The notes beneath the pieces are model-generated. The model had not been told where the DNA came from, did not search any database, and was given only the letters and a program-made list of their open reading frames with translations. A stretch of 64,000 nt of DNA, taken from assembly GCF_040954835.1 (NCBI RefSeq), contig NC_090706.1, positions 30,451,148 to 30,515,147 on the forward strand, written 5' to 3'. Below, in pieces: positions 1 through 15,832 of this stretch (the first letter of the stretch is position 1; every line of letters starts with the position of its first letter). Made by a program: the position numbers and the translations under genes. The DNA is from Lepisosteus oculatus (Eukaryota; Chordata; Actinopteri; Semionotiformes; Lepisosteidae).

Positions 1-343
1 AGACAACTGAGGGGGTTATTATTTCTACAGATGGAGCCTATGGGTTGAAAATCTACCCTCTGAGCTCTCTCAGCTCAGTTGCGTTCTTTTTAGAAAAGAA
101 AGACACATAGGAATCCAGACCTGAGTCCTTTCTGCTTAATTGTTATCGCAACAAAGAGTAAGAGTAAGCTGGAATGAGTGTTTCAGCTTGCTTAGGTGCT
201 GAATCACTCAAGTTTCACAACAGAGCAAGTCTCAGCTCTTCAGTAACGTTCTTCGGTTCCTCAGAAAATTGAAAAACATGAAAATTTCAGAGTAATGATT
301 CCGCCTTGTGTTCAGACACCTGTTAGGGAGTATTAATTCATAA

Positions 344-527
344 ATTCAAGTGGGTCAGTTTATGAAGGCTGCAAAGGAACAAGTAAAGGTTTATTCCGTG
401 CTGAAAAAAGAAAAGAAACACAACGGAGCCTTCTTCAGGTGTGACATCTGAAGAAGGCTTTACAGCCGAAATGCTGTGTTTCTTTTCTTCTCTTTTCAGC
501 GTGGAATAAACCTTTACTTGCTGCTTT
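344..527. repeat. Palindromic retroposon, copy A (intron of ITK)
   Basis: Two arms in inverted orientation meet near 441. The left arm (about 344-441) reads ...GCAAAGGAACAAGTAAAGG..., ending GCCTTCTTCAGGTG. The right arm (about 442-527) is its reverse complement, with GAAGAAGGC, CAGCCGAAA and a TTTTCAGCGTGG core. The flanks at 334-346 and 528-540 match at 12 of 13 bases, as expected for an aged target-site duplication. The left arm has lost the CAGCCGAAACG segment. The same unit recurs near 4463, 28012 and 32935. Confidence 0.75.
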
Positions 528-1099
528 TAATCCATAAATTGCTGTCTAAGTAATTGTATGTCTCTTAAATACATGTTTTAGATCTTTGTAATGTGACACA
601 TGTATATGTTTTAGCAAACCATTCCAATAAGATTATATTTTGTGGGATACCTCACCTCTGAAAAGTGTAAAACTGGTTATACTGTATAGGCTTGTGCGCT
701 AAAAAAAGACAAGAGTTTCCAGTGCTGAAAAAAACCTCTGTTTCGGTGTGTGCAACTGCTAACAGGTCCTAAGAAAAAAAGGCTTTTACAAAATTTAACT
801 TTGTATTCCTTTTGGAAAATGCTACATATTGTATAGTTGAAACAGTAGTGATGGTTCTTTCAGAAAAAAATCACCATTAAACTTTCTGCTAGAGAAACAA
901 ACAAAACTGTGTTAAATCAGTTCTTTCGAATATCGGAGGATGGATTCTCAGTGAAAATAAAAATGTTAGGAGGGTAAAGGCACTTCTAATTAAAATTCAC
1001 GCTGCTTCAAAAGGGTTAATATCACATAGAGGATCTGCTCTATATCTGCTCTATCTAGCCATTTTCCAAACTGTTTTCCGGTTCATTTTTTTTAACCAG

Positions 1100-4287
<3,188 letters not shown>

Positions 4288-4622
4288 AATTAAGCTGTTG
4301 GAAGCCCAGATGAAATGGACATAAACTGTATAAAGAAAAGAATATATATATATTTATACTGTATTTATTGCTTTTTCAGATACCAAAATTTACATTGCAG
4401 TAGCATACAAAAGCAGAAAAGCTACAAGGCTCTTAGACAAGGCCTTAACAAAAATGGTTCAGGTGGGGAGCTGCGTCAGCATGCGTAGGCTGCAAAGGAA
4501 CAAGTAAAGATTCATTTGAAGAAGGTCCACAGCCGAAACGTTGATTCTTTTCTTCTCTTTTCAGCATGGATTAAACCTTTACCTGTTCCTTGACAGAAAT
4601 TGTCACATGGTTGCTTAATAAA
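4288..4622 (+). other. itk: ITK 3' UTR with candidate poly(A) signal
   Basis: Follows the ITK stop codon. AATAAA at 4617-4622 is the first canonical poly(A) signal downstream of the stop apart from weaker A/T-rich variants near 4320-4360. A palindromic retroposon copy (4463-4592) lies inside this stretch. If this signal is used, the mature 3' UTR would contain an imperfect hairpin. Confidence 0.5.
4463..4592. repeat. Palindromic retroposon, copy B (ITK 3' UTR)
   Basis: The left arm GTGGGGAGCTGCGTCAGC...GGAACAAGTAAAG is cut short at about 4513. The right arm then starts with GAAGAAGG, CAGCCGAAACGTTG and ends CCTTTACCTGTTCCTT. The two arms can pair only over their outer 20 or so bases. No clear target-site duplication is seen. 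Confidence 0.7.
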
Positions 4623-7600
4623 TACCATCCTGCATTTGTGTTCTTTACAATATAATTTAACAGTAATCTTTTTCAGAATCGACCATGGGACTTTTTATGG
4701 CTATCATGACAAGCTATCCAGTCATGTTGTTTAGGCCAATATCCTGGTTTCATTCAAGGAATGGCTGGATGACATCCCCAATCAATTAACTACTAATTAA
4801 CAATTGGTAGTTTGATAATTAACTACTTTTGGTATCAAATGGGCTGAATGTCTCCCTATTGTTTATAACCTTCCTTACATCTTTGTTACTTGCTTGTACA
4901 AATTCAGTTCTGAGAAATATTTTAATCCTGACATCTTGTATTTTAATTACATTTTTCCTATAGTTAATTATGATTTCCATAAACACCTACTCTTACAAAC
5001 AGTGCAGCTTTAACAACTATAAAGCTAAGAGCCAGGTTTAAATTCTCAGTCAGATGGTTACTCTGGCCTGCTGGTCCACAGCCTACAACAGCTGCAGGTT
5101 CGTTTTGCTCAGAGTAGGAGCTCCCAGCCTTGGTCCCGGAGATCCACACATCTGCTGATTTGAGTGCTCCAGCTGAGCAATCAGTTGAACCCCTTAACAG
5201 ACCAAATTATAGGTGTATAAATGTGACTTCTTTAGTTGTTTTGAATTGTTAAACATGTAGGAGGTTGCCTTTTAATGATTGTGTTTCAAATGGAACTTAA
5301 GGTATCAAACCTTTCAGTCCAGAAAACATAGTTACAACGGTAACAACCAGGACAGTCACTGGTTCAGTTAAGGATTTATCTGGTGTGTGAGGTGCAGGAC
5401 TGGGGATTTTCCATTCCTGTGTTGGTCAGTCCCATCATTGCCTAGCTTCTAATCAGGCTACAAAGTGGTACACTGACAGATAATGTCACACTAACACTTG
5501 TACAGATGCTTACACACTGATAGACCCTCAAACCTTTACAACGGCACACTGCTGTGATGACAGATAATCTCACACTGACACTCTTACACTCACTCTATTG
5601 ATCATCCATTATTTTTATTACATTATTTTTTTAGTTATTTTTAGATACTATCAGAAATCTGCATATTTCTGGTATAGGTAAAGGTTGCGGTAACCTGCAG
5701 CCTAACACAGACAGACAGCGTACAAGGCAGAACTACACTCTAGATGGGAGTCCAGTCCATCGGGACTCACAGAAGGACCATGTAGAGCACCAGTTAAACA
5801 GGCCTTTGGGAGGCAGGAGGAACAGAGGGGGGAAATCTGAATTGCCTGTTGTGCTAACCATTAGCGTTGCGAGCATTTGTCTGTTCATATGAAAGAGTGA
5901 CATCTATTGGCAGTAATTGATTTTCTTGTGAATGTGATTGTTCAGTCTGTGCGAGATTCTTTAGCTCTCACAACTATTCCAAGAGTGTAAAAAGGTTAGC
6001 TTTGTTAATGTATTCAAAGGTTTTTGTTTTTATTACTTTAATTCCATTAAGGAGGAAACAATGGCTTAGTTGCATTCGTTGCTATGTGCAATTTTAAAAT
6101 CCTATTTTTTTAATCCGTATATTACCTTCTTCATGTATTGAATGCTCCTTCTAATTTATCTGAAAGCACTACTTTCTGTATAACATTCAATTGTCTCCTT
6201 ATCTGTAAAAAGAATAAGAAATATTTTTTCTATATCAACCCAGTCATGCAGCTTATTTGAACACGATAATACAGTATAACACACACTTTAATATTTTACA
6301 TTTTAGTAGTTATCTTTACTTATTGGTCTATAAGTACCTTGATTTTGTAAGTAAACAATTAAAAAATGGAATGTATTACATTTTTCTCCTTGTGTTTGTG
6401 TCAGAAGTTGCTGTGAAGTCCAGTTACTAAAAAAACACAACTGTAACAGTAATAATGGGTAATGTTTCTTTTTAAACTGTTAACACCATAAGATAAGTAA
6501 CAGTAAATCATTGTGTGCAATGGAAGATGGGGCACAATGAGATCTGGAGAAACGCAAACACTAAAAAATATTCCAGTCTTTACATTTAGAGAGTAGAACT
6601 GCAGTGGCCCTTCCAAACTTCTTGTTTTGGAACTAAAGGAAGCAATTAGGTAAGAGGCATGATTTATAAGGCAGTTTTGTATTCCTAATATTTTTTCCAC
6701 TGTCCTGTTCAAAAGAGAACAAAGGTTTGTGAGAAAGGGAAACCCTAAAGTGTCTTAAGAGTTACCTCTAAAAAAGCTAAATGTTTTCACCTTATTTTCT
6801 CCCTCACTTAAAAATAATAGGCCCAGTGGGTGGGCTTGTCATAGTTGATACAGTTCAGAGGAGCAGAGTGAGACACACATGTTGTATAGGTTTGTACCCT
6901 GTGCTAGTTTTTGTTATATGCAATTCAAAGGATGCTCACTATTATTAACCACTAAAATAATTGTGCCTGAAATCAATACATTATAATTCTCTTAAATCTA
7001 TAACCAAGGATGATCTACTTCAATAATTGTTCTAAGAATAAATTGCAGCTCCAGTATATAACATTTTTATCCAAAGCATCTTGCATATTATCACATATTA
7101 AAGATTTCGCAAGTTAATCAGTATTGCAGTACCGCCATTCTTTCGATAAAATCAACTTAGTGTAGTACAATTGTTCTTTTACAACTGTGGACCTAAATAA
7201 CAAGATATCTAATCTACTTACCATGATTTGGTCAGAGACAAAATACATGTTCATGTATGAAAAGTTTTATTCTTATCTGAGCATTGCTTCACATTTCCCT
7301 GTAAATGTCTGATGCTTTAATGTCCCAGAGGTGGTACAGTATGTCTCACTGTGTCCTGCCTGACGTATCATTACATTAGGCGGGGCACCAAAAAGGGTGA
7401 GGCTCAGTGAGACAGCTTTCAAAAATTGCTTATATCTTCTGTTATACCCTCTGTTTATAGTGTTGTATTGTTATATTGTCCATGGTTACGGTTGATATGC
7501 CAAAAAGGAGTGATTATGAGAGAAATCACTTTAAAGTTTCTGGTTTCTATAAACACAACAGACACTTGTGTCTCAGTGTACCACCACTCTCCTCTGTGTT

Positions 7601-8929
7601 TTGTTAACGGATACTGAGATTGATTTGTGGCATGTCTAGAAATTATTTTTTTACCCGACTTGATATATTTCAGACACTACAATTTAACTGTGACCCACCT
7701 GCACAAGGACAGCCACACGAGATAAGGGAAGGATGGGGGAAGGAAAATGTTAATTTCACATCTTGTATATCCATATTTAGGAAAATAAATGTTATCTGAA
7801 GTTCATAACAATGGTACAGGACACACTCCATTTTCCACTGATCACTGACTGTAAGGTATAATAGGCCTTTAAGTCACTATTTCATAGTGTTTGTCACAAT
7901 ATCACCTATTGGTATCCATCCCTCCTAGTGCCACTGCCAATGTAGAAAACATCTGGTTTATAATATAGCGGGTCTCATACATTTATCCACGTGGATGTCT
8001 CAAGCAGGTTTAAGCCTAGCCGTACCAATAAATGTTCCACACTCCCATTATTGGGGTTTGTGTGTTTCTTTGAATTAAGGGTTTTACTATACATAATTCA
8101 GTATGAGAATTAAAACAAACTCAACTCTTAGAATTACATTGATCTTGTCATGGTTTCTTTATGTTCTATATATCAAATCTGGGTTCATCTTAGAACGGTA
8201 TCGTTGAGCTACAGTATTTATAAGAGGTTCGGTTTAGTACTTTTTTGTGTTTGTTCAACCCAAGTATTTGCATTCTGCAGATACCAGTTACAGTACTTAC
8301 CCGTTTTCGAAGACCAGTAGACATGGAAGTCAGTTGTTCTCTTTAAGTTTCGTTTTTTATCTTCTACTGTTCTGTTTTTCGTGTTATGCTTTTAAACTAA
8401 GAACTTTTTATTCTTTTTTTATCTTCGCACGTTTCTTGTTCAACACTCCAGGACAACCCTGACATGAATATGCTCGATACAAAAAAAAAAAAACTGGTTT
8501 AATTTTTTTTGGCCATGTAATAACCGAAATAGTCTCCATCATGCAGTATTATACTGTATGGTTTGAAACCCCGCTTCCAAGTGAAAGAGGAATAACTTCT
8601 GTAAATTATGTACACATCAGTGTCATTTGCACAATTTGATGGTTTTATCATTCAAGTGCTGCCGTTGGAATAAACTCAATGCAGATTTCAGTCTGGGTTA
8701 TGGTTCAGTTACCATGAATTGGCTTGCTGATTGATATTGTAACGCATACGGCTACAATATTAATATTAATTTGTATATAGCTACAGTTTATAAAATAACG
8801 CGAGCTTTCTATGTTGAGGGGAAGGGCAGATTAAATGCATCAACAACTGGACTGAGAACATTAAATGAAAAAAAAATACTCTTCCAACCTGCACATTCAT
8901 CCACTAAATATAGCTAACGCGAACCGCTT
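4623..8929. other. Intergenic region between ITK and CYFIP2
   Basis: No coding exon is supported on either strand: open frames are short, lack recognisable domains and are not flanked by good splice sites. It contains a reversed tRNA-SINE remnant (5684-5872), a tract with repeated CACACTGACA-like words (5470-5590) and otherwise AT-rich unique-looking sequence. Confidence 0.6.
5684..5872 (-). repeat. tRNA-derived SINE remnant (HE1-like), reversed
   Basis: On the minus strand it reads as the 3' half of the tRNA-SINE seen at 51.67 kb. The sign on the + strand is GGGAGTCCAGTCCATCGGGA (the reverse of the ATGGACTGGCGTCCC type core), then GGCCTTTGGGAGGCAGGAGG and CTAACCATTAGC near the head. Degenerate. 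Confidence 0.6.
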
Positions 8930-9150
8930 CGGAGCCGAGCAGTGATGTGACTGCTGCTGTGTTGACTGTCATGTAGCTTTAAGGAAACACATTTGCAGCC
9001 ATTTTCTGCTCTTTGTGTTTCGGGGATTAGCGGATGAGCATTCTGCCAGGCAAGAGCATCACTGAGACATCACCACTTTAAAACACAGGTCTGAGGCGTA
9101 AATGCGAACCGTTCCGTCAGCATCGCCAAAAAGGGTCATGCGAGCATCAG
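8930..9150 (+). promoter_or_regulatory. cyfip2: Inferred promoter and non-coding first exon of CYFIP2
   Basis: A moderately GC-rich, CpG-containing patch in AT-rich flank ends in a strong donor, ATCAG|GTAAGA, with the last exonic base at 9150. The first coding exon of CYFIP2 has its own acceptor (GCAG at 19061-19064) 32 nt before the ATG, so an upstream 5' UTR exon must exist. This is the best candidate in the window. The transcription start is not visible; the 5' limit is a guess. There is no clear TATA box. The exon holds upstream ATGs (9102 and 9138) that, once spliced to 19065, end at one shared TAA. Confidence 0.45.
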
Positions 9151-12100
9151 GTAAGATTTAATTCTTTATCATCAATATTGTTCAAACGCGATGAGAGAGA
9201 TGGCACAGACCTGCCAATGGGTTTAGTGCAGTTACATGATGCTGTATGCTACCACAGGCTTTGCTATTTAGATAATTGTAATATATGAGAAAAAATTGTG
9301 GACATTTTTTGCAGGTGACTAAATCTATGGATAAGTATAAATATTTTTTCCTTACTATCCTTTAGGTATTCTAGAAGATTTTTCTCTCGAACGTGATAAT
9401 GCATAAGCCTCAGCTACCATTCGAGTATTTTTTAATTGGGTGGGGTGAACTGTGTCTATGTGTGCTACTCGGTATTGTAATTCCTGTATGTCTTACTTGA
9501 TATCGGATGTGTGCATTACTTTTCACGAATGACGGGTTTTCAGAAAAATATAGATTATGGGTTTTTTTTCTAAATGATGAAAAATACATAACATCTCTAT
9601 ATTCATGTCGCGATCCTTATCTACAGTTTAAACCTGCATTCACTCAAATTTGGTGTCTGTTATTGTTTTCAATACATTTTGAAGTGATGGACCTGGGCTT
9701 TATTTTATTTTTAATTTTGTGTCGCTTTACACGACGTGTCTCTTTAAATCCACCTGAATACCCAGAGCTGGATGTCGCGGTTCTGATAGGATCTCTGTGG
9801 TGTCATGCAGGCAGCTTGCAATAGCCAGGCCTCGTATAGTTATTTTTTTCTGCAATCGAAAAACTAGAGCAAATATGCAAATTAAGAATAATAATATTCA
9901 TGAAGCATGGTCTCTCATTTTCTATTATTACCTGGTTTCAACTGGTTGATTTGTTTCTGTTGCAGTCACTCTGCCTGAACATTAAGAAATACTTTGTATC
10001 TCCTCAAACGCTACGTGACGCCCTGTTCTCAGTAATTCAAGTACTGTAGCTACACGATCCCTAGTCTAGACCTGAATAATGCATAATATCAAACCTTGGG
10101 CACGTACATTAAATAACGTATAACTGAGTGAAAATGTTATGTTGTCATTCAGCCATTTGCACAACCAAATCCAAATATGTTGTAACCAGGAGCTTGGTAA
10201 TCCGGTACGCAATGACTTCAAAGAAAAAAAAAACGTTTTTTATCATTTTTATGACAGCAGAAACTCTTTGCTAAAAATTTGTTTATAAAATTAAAAAAAA
10301 TGATGCAAACATTTAGATGAGTTACATTTGTATAGAATTAATTTTAAAAAAACTTGTTAAGGAAAAATGTGTTAGACAGTGGTAGGGCTCTATTACACCT
10401 TATAATATATCATAGAAAGCATTACATAGTCTGTTGTAAAAATGATAAGTGCTTTAAGATAAGCTTTTTAAAAGCTTTCTTTGTTGCATCAAATTGACTT
10501 ACACCTTCTCCTAAATGGTGTTTTACTTCTGCCATTGTGTGGAAAGTTTGCTGTTTTGTGGCCAGGAACATTTCTCCTGAACTGTTTTGGTCACAAGTCA
10601 GATCCTTGTTGTATGTACAGTATGAACTACCAAAATGCAACTTCGAAGTCTGTAACTTCCTACTGTACCTGCTAACTTGGTGCAAAGCTTGACAGGAACT
10701 GCTTGATGCAATGGTTCTGAAGTCATACCATTGTTCTTTTCCTATTGTATGTACTGTATGTGGTGTTCATGTGTGTCTCATTAAGAATGTATCCCAGGGA
10801 ACCGGGGAACAGGAACCAAGGGGGAAATTATTTCCCATCACAATCATTGCCTAGTTAAACTATCAAGGAGACTTGGCAATAAAGCACGGGACTATCCAGC
10901 AGTGATATAACACTTAAATAAGCAGGACCCCAAATTTACAGACAGCTCTAGAACACAACTGATGTGTTTTATTTTGGCATAATCACAAGTTATTGTTTGT
11001 AGACCCAGGTAATTCAGCAGTCCTGGGAACAGATACCATCCTCTTACATCAGTTCCTCGTTTGAATGTGTTCTCGCATGCACACAAGAGAAATCTGACAA
11101 ACCTCTGCTTAGGACTTAGAGGTATCATGGTTTTTGCTTCTATTTGCAACAGAACGCAAACTGTAGAGTGTGTATGTCTAACCCTGGGCGTGGAGAGCCT
11201 CAGTCCAGCCGGGTTTATAACCAACAAGTTAATCTGCAGTTTCTAAAGGTTGAGAGCACTTTTGTTTCAGGTGTGAGTATCACATGCCCATGTCTTTACT
11301 TTTGACATGAGAACAAACAGATAAGGTGAGTTCTCAGTGTTTGAGGGAGAATTAAAGCTTTATTAGCGTCCAGTATAAACAAGATAAAAGTTGTCTGCAA
11401 AGTATGACATTTCAGACCAAATTAAGGGCAACATTCAATTAAACCTAAAGTGCGTTTAGCTCAGAGATTGTTGGCTTTCTAAGCCAAGTGGGATTTCTGT
11501 CCCCTAAATTTTCTTTGGAAGGACTGAGAACTCTTCAAACCCTTTGCCAAGTTCAGGTCTTGCCACTGTTGGGAAACTATACTATAGTGTCTTATAGGAG
11601 TTAGTGCGGATTTGAGGAGCAACACATCTCCTGGATACTTACTTTATAAACCCAGATGGGAGATTTGCACTGTAGGCAGATAAAAAAGGCAATCACAATA
11701 CATAGTACTTTTAAAACAACATGAGTCCATTAACAAATTAAAAACATACACGCCATAAGATTAAAAAATAGAAGCAATCCTCACTGTCCAAAATAGGTAC
11801 ATAAAACATTGGACAATCTGTGAGTGAAATAGATACCGTACCTCAGTAAGATACAAACATGATGGAAATAAAACGTAACAATCCATTGCTTTGTGTGAAT
11901 TGAGCAGGTTCGTAGTTGTGGGAATGAAAAATCTAAAATGAAAGAATGAAAGAACATTTGCACTTAAATCTAGGCAGTCTAAATCGACAGAGGGAGTTAG
12001 GATTTACTGTACTAGGTCAATCAGTGACTAAATTGGCTTTCCACACTTCTTTTTTAGTATAGATGCCTGACAGCTAGAAGCTGTTGTACGCTGATACCTT

Positions 12101-12724
12101 TGCTGGCTACCTTCACTAGGTAATCACATGGTCCATCGCTGAACCACCAACATCTACACTCTTAAACAAGAAGCTTTACTGTTTGAGCTACTCGGGAGTT
12201 CTCTTCTTTTGTACGGTTTTGTCTGGTTCTGTGAAAGTACTGGATTATACTGTAAGTGTGGATGAAAACTTTTCTTTCTTCAGTGAGCCAGCTTAAGTCT
12301 TCTAGCTCTGTTAGTGTTTCCAGTCTCAGCAGTCTTTGTTAGTCATTCATCTGAGTTTTCAGTAGATACACACCTAGGAGGATCAATATAATTACTACAT
12401 TTTTATCTGTTCAGCTCTCAAGCTGCTGATATAGATGGCTGTTGCGCTTTTATACTGGGTGTTCCCTTGCATTTATCTACATTTTTGAACTGGGCAATCC
12501 ATGTTGTAGGATGACAAAGATTTTGCTGTTACAGGTGTTATTAATGTTATTCTCAGCAATACTGTGAGGCTCTTAGCCAGGTGCTCAGTTATCTAAACTC
12601 GTTTGGTGAAATGTTTTTTTGACTGCCTGTGGCATGAGCAAATGTATGTGCTTTAGTGTTTGCAGTTACAGAGTTTGCAAGTAAAGTTAAGAAGAGCAAA
12701 CCATGTACTGGAAACTGCTTTATG

Positions 12725-12845
12725 TTGGGGGTGGCACAGTGCAGAGGGTAAGCTTTTGGACTCGTAACTGACACATTGTGTGTTCAACTCACCACTGGAG
12801 ATGCTGCTGTACCTCTGAGTGGCTGAGGTCTGGTCAGATGAGGTT
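12725..12845 (+). repeat. tRNA-related SINE head fragment
   Basis: GGCACAGTGCAGAGGGTAAGC followed about 50 nt later by GTGTTCAACTC resembles the A-box and B-box spacing of a tRNA-derived SINE head. The body is not recognisable, and similarity to the other SINEs is limited. Confidence 0.35.
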
Positions 12846-14522
12846 CAGGTATGAACTTTAACTCCCTTTCACATATAGAGTATATACCCATTTGGAGGTA
12901 ATGTACTAAAAATGTCCATGTGTTCAGGGCTTGAGAAAATTGTGTTATGCTGATAAAAAGGCTACAGTTTATTTCCTGTGAGGCAGTGCATAACTGTAGC
13001 ATAATTCTATCAATATTCAAAAAGGAAATAGTTTTTTTCAGTATCTTCTGTGCAGCCAACCAGAAAAAGAATAACTATTGTATCACTCTGAATAAAGGCT
13101 CACATTCCTACTGTACCTCAACTGACAACAGTGACGTGTATTACTGAAAATCCAAGAAGTACAGTGGCATAGCACTGAGGTTTGTTTTAGCGCTATTTCT
13201 ATCCTGTGTGATGGTGGATTGTAGTAGTAAGTCAGTTGTTAAGTTTTATCAAAATTGTAACAATTATTTCACGACTCCTGTGACGACAAGTTTCACACGT
13301 CTCAACAAATAGGGTGTAAGGAATCTGAATGAGTTGACTTCATTGCTGTTCCTTTTACAGCTGCAAGTTGAATGTGTTTGAATATTAAAAGGGGAAGTTT
13401 TTAAAGCAAGAAAAAGACAGAAGAATAAGTAAAAGTGCTGAATGTAGGCTAGCTATTTTTATGTCAGATAATGTAGTTTGTTCTGGTTTTTGAGATTTGT
13501 ATTGTTGACATTTAATTCATTTTAAAAGTCATTTAGACTTTCCAAACTCTATAATCCTTGATAAAGTATTACACAATATGTAAAACATAGTATTATATAA
13601 TACAATATATTTTAAAGTTATGATGAATCTGTAAATGACCAGTGTTGTTCAATTTCACGTGTTCTGTTGACTCAGCAAATTTGTAATGGCTAAGAGACAG
13701 TTGTTTCTAAAAGTGCATTTGGATTTTTAAAGATCTAATGTTTCAGTAATAGCTGGCTCATCACCATGCTGAAATCGTTTGCTCATTGACATGCGGACCT
13801 CGCATGCACGAATAATGTGCACCAATGGAATGCCAAAAGGAAGGGTTTCGCGTTCCTCCTTTTTGTGAGTGTGGCAGTGTGGGAAAGTTTACACAAGCTT
13901 TACTGAATGTGCATTTCCAGAGAAAAACACCGGGCTAAGCGGTGTCTTTCTGAGAGCATTCATAGTCCCTGCAAAGCAGAGTTCTCGGGCTCCTGTGATC
14001 TTGAATACAGCAAGCTGTGAGGGGTAAGGATTTTGGTGCAGGTTGCTGGAGCTTCTTGGTTATTCTCTGCTCATGTCCTCATCAGAGGCAGTGTCACAAG
14101 GGAGAAGAGCCTTTTAGAGCTACTTTAGAGCGAATGCATGACATTATCCATGGTGCTGAATACTGTATGGAAATCCTTGGAAGTTACTTCAAACTACTGC
14201 TGTATCAGAAAAAGAAATTCAATTGCAGGCTGCTATTTTTGGGGTAAATGTAGGGGTTATGTTAGAAATGGATAAGACGTAAAACCAATGGATATAATCT
14301 ACCAAATGGGTTACATTTGATAATTTTTACAGTATGTGTGAAGCCATTAGAGAACTGATTATATGTGTGATTTTAACTGGAACACTGATGGTATGCAAGT
14401 CCCTTGACTTCGCCCAAGTAAAAATCACCGTGTGCATGTGATGGCAGTTTGAGACACCCGCTGTCAACACCGGGTGTGGTTAGGTTAACAGGAAGCTTCA
14501 CCCTTGTGTGCAAGGCTCAGTA

Positions 14523-14690
14523 ATGGCTCTTGAATTGTGGATTTTCGTTTTAATGTGTACTGCTTGTCATGCGTTATTGTTTGAAGAAGAAAAAACACAA
14601 AACAGTTACTTATTACCGGGCCACAAGTTGAGATTCAGAGTTCAGTGTCTAAGTGGTTTTCATACTGGTTATTTCTCTGTCTCTCTGTGA
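14523..14690 (+). other. Short open frame with signal-peptide-like start, unknown
   Basis: Fifty-five codons from ATG 14523 to a stop at 14688-14690. The start, MALELWIFVLMCTACHALLF, has the hydrophobic core and small residues of a signal peptide, followed by an acidic then basic segment (EEEKTQ, HKLRFRVQC). No splice donor of good quality follows and no homologous exon is seen downstream. I do not recognise it. It could be the remains of the first exon of a secreted or membrane protein, or chance. Confidence 0.15.
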
Positions 14691-15718
14691 ATAGTTTCAG
14701 TTTAAAAGATCATGCCAAACACTGTTTCCTCACAGAATAGGAGGTCCGTTTTCTGAAGTGGGAAGGTTAATTTTAAAACGCCGTGTCTAATTACAGTATA
14801 TAGAGTTTCACCACTGAGGGAAAGGGCAGATTCTTTCTGATACTTTATTTTAGATTTGTTTTCCTCCTTCCTCTTGGTGCCTCCTCAATTTCACTTTGCG
14901 CCTCTCAAGCTCACAAAGTTACAGACGTTACGCCACATTTCGGCATCATTGAGGAAACGATTAAGTTCACAGGCGATTGTGCTGTTAAAAGAAAATAAAT
15001 GGGTTTTCAGTAAAAAGATCAAATTGTGTTAAATTGTATCCAGTGAAACACCGCATGTTTGTTATTAAACTGCATGTCATTCTCTCGTGAACTACAGTGT
15101 TTAACTTAAACTTACTAGTAACTTAATCTAGTGCTAGTTTTGTCTTGCCAAGGTATAAAAATGCAGCACGACTGCTGTCATTTCTCACACAATGACTAAA
15201 AAACCACAAAAGGGCTTAATCGGACAGTACCTACTGTATTAGGCCCAGCACAAGTTGTCCCAAACTGGTTGAATTAAATTTTATTTAGACATGTCAGCTT
15301 AAGACAATCACTTAAACCCCTGCTTTGGAGACAAGGTTGAGATCTCTGGAGATTTAGCAGTATCTAAATATCTGAGAAAGAAAGCTGATCAAAACAGAGA
15401 CCAGGATGATGATATCCTTTTCATTGTTGTTACTATTGAATGTGCCTTGTACAATTATTCTACACAAAAGTTATAATAATGCTGACATACTGATAATTTA
15501 TTCATCTTTACTTTATCAAAGTAGACAGAAACTTAATTTTTTAGTTGAGTCAAAAAGAATAAGCACAGGGCAAGCACAGAAGGAAAAGCCTCATTTTGAA
15601 AAAGAAAAACAAAAAATGAGTGCAATCTAGGAATTTTAGTTGAAAAAATTGACATTCTGACATTTAAGATATTATCATTTAAATTTAGTAATTTTTGGCA
15701 AAATTTATCTTGGTAGCC

Positions 15719-15719
<1 letters not shown>

Positions 15720-15758
<39 letters not shown>

Positions 15759-15832
15759 TACACTTATATAGTGCTTTTCTGGACACTCCACTCAAAGCGC
15801 TTTACAGGTAATGGGGACTCCCCTCCACCAGA
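15720..15832 (-). repeat. 5S-SINE 3' tail with (ATA)n microsatellite
   Basis: An (ATA)n run at 15720-15759 is followed by TATATAGTGCTTTTCTGGAC, CACTCCACTCAAAGCGC and TTACAGGTAATGGGG. This is the reversed 3' end of the 5S-derived SINE found complete elsewhere in the window. The copy is truncated at about 15832. The microsatellite probably grew from the SINE tail. Confidence 0.85.

Noticed and set aside
1..100. Possible ITK SH2 or linker exon at the window start (TTTCTACAG then ATGGAGCC)
   Set aside because: The frames do not give SH2-like sequence and no donor of quality follows.
14017..14247. 76-codon + frame near a donor-like site
   Set aside because: No conserved features; composition like non-coding AT-rich DNA.
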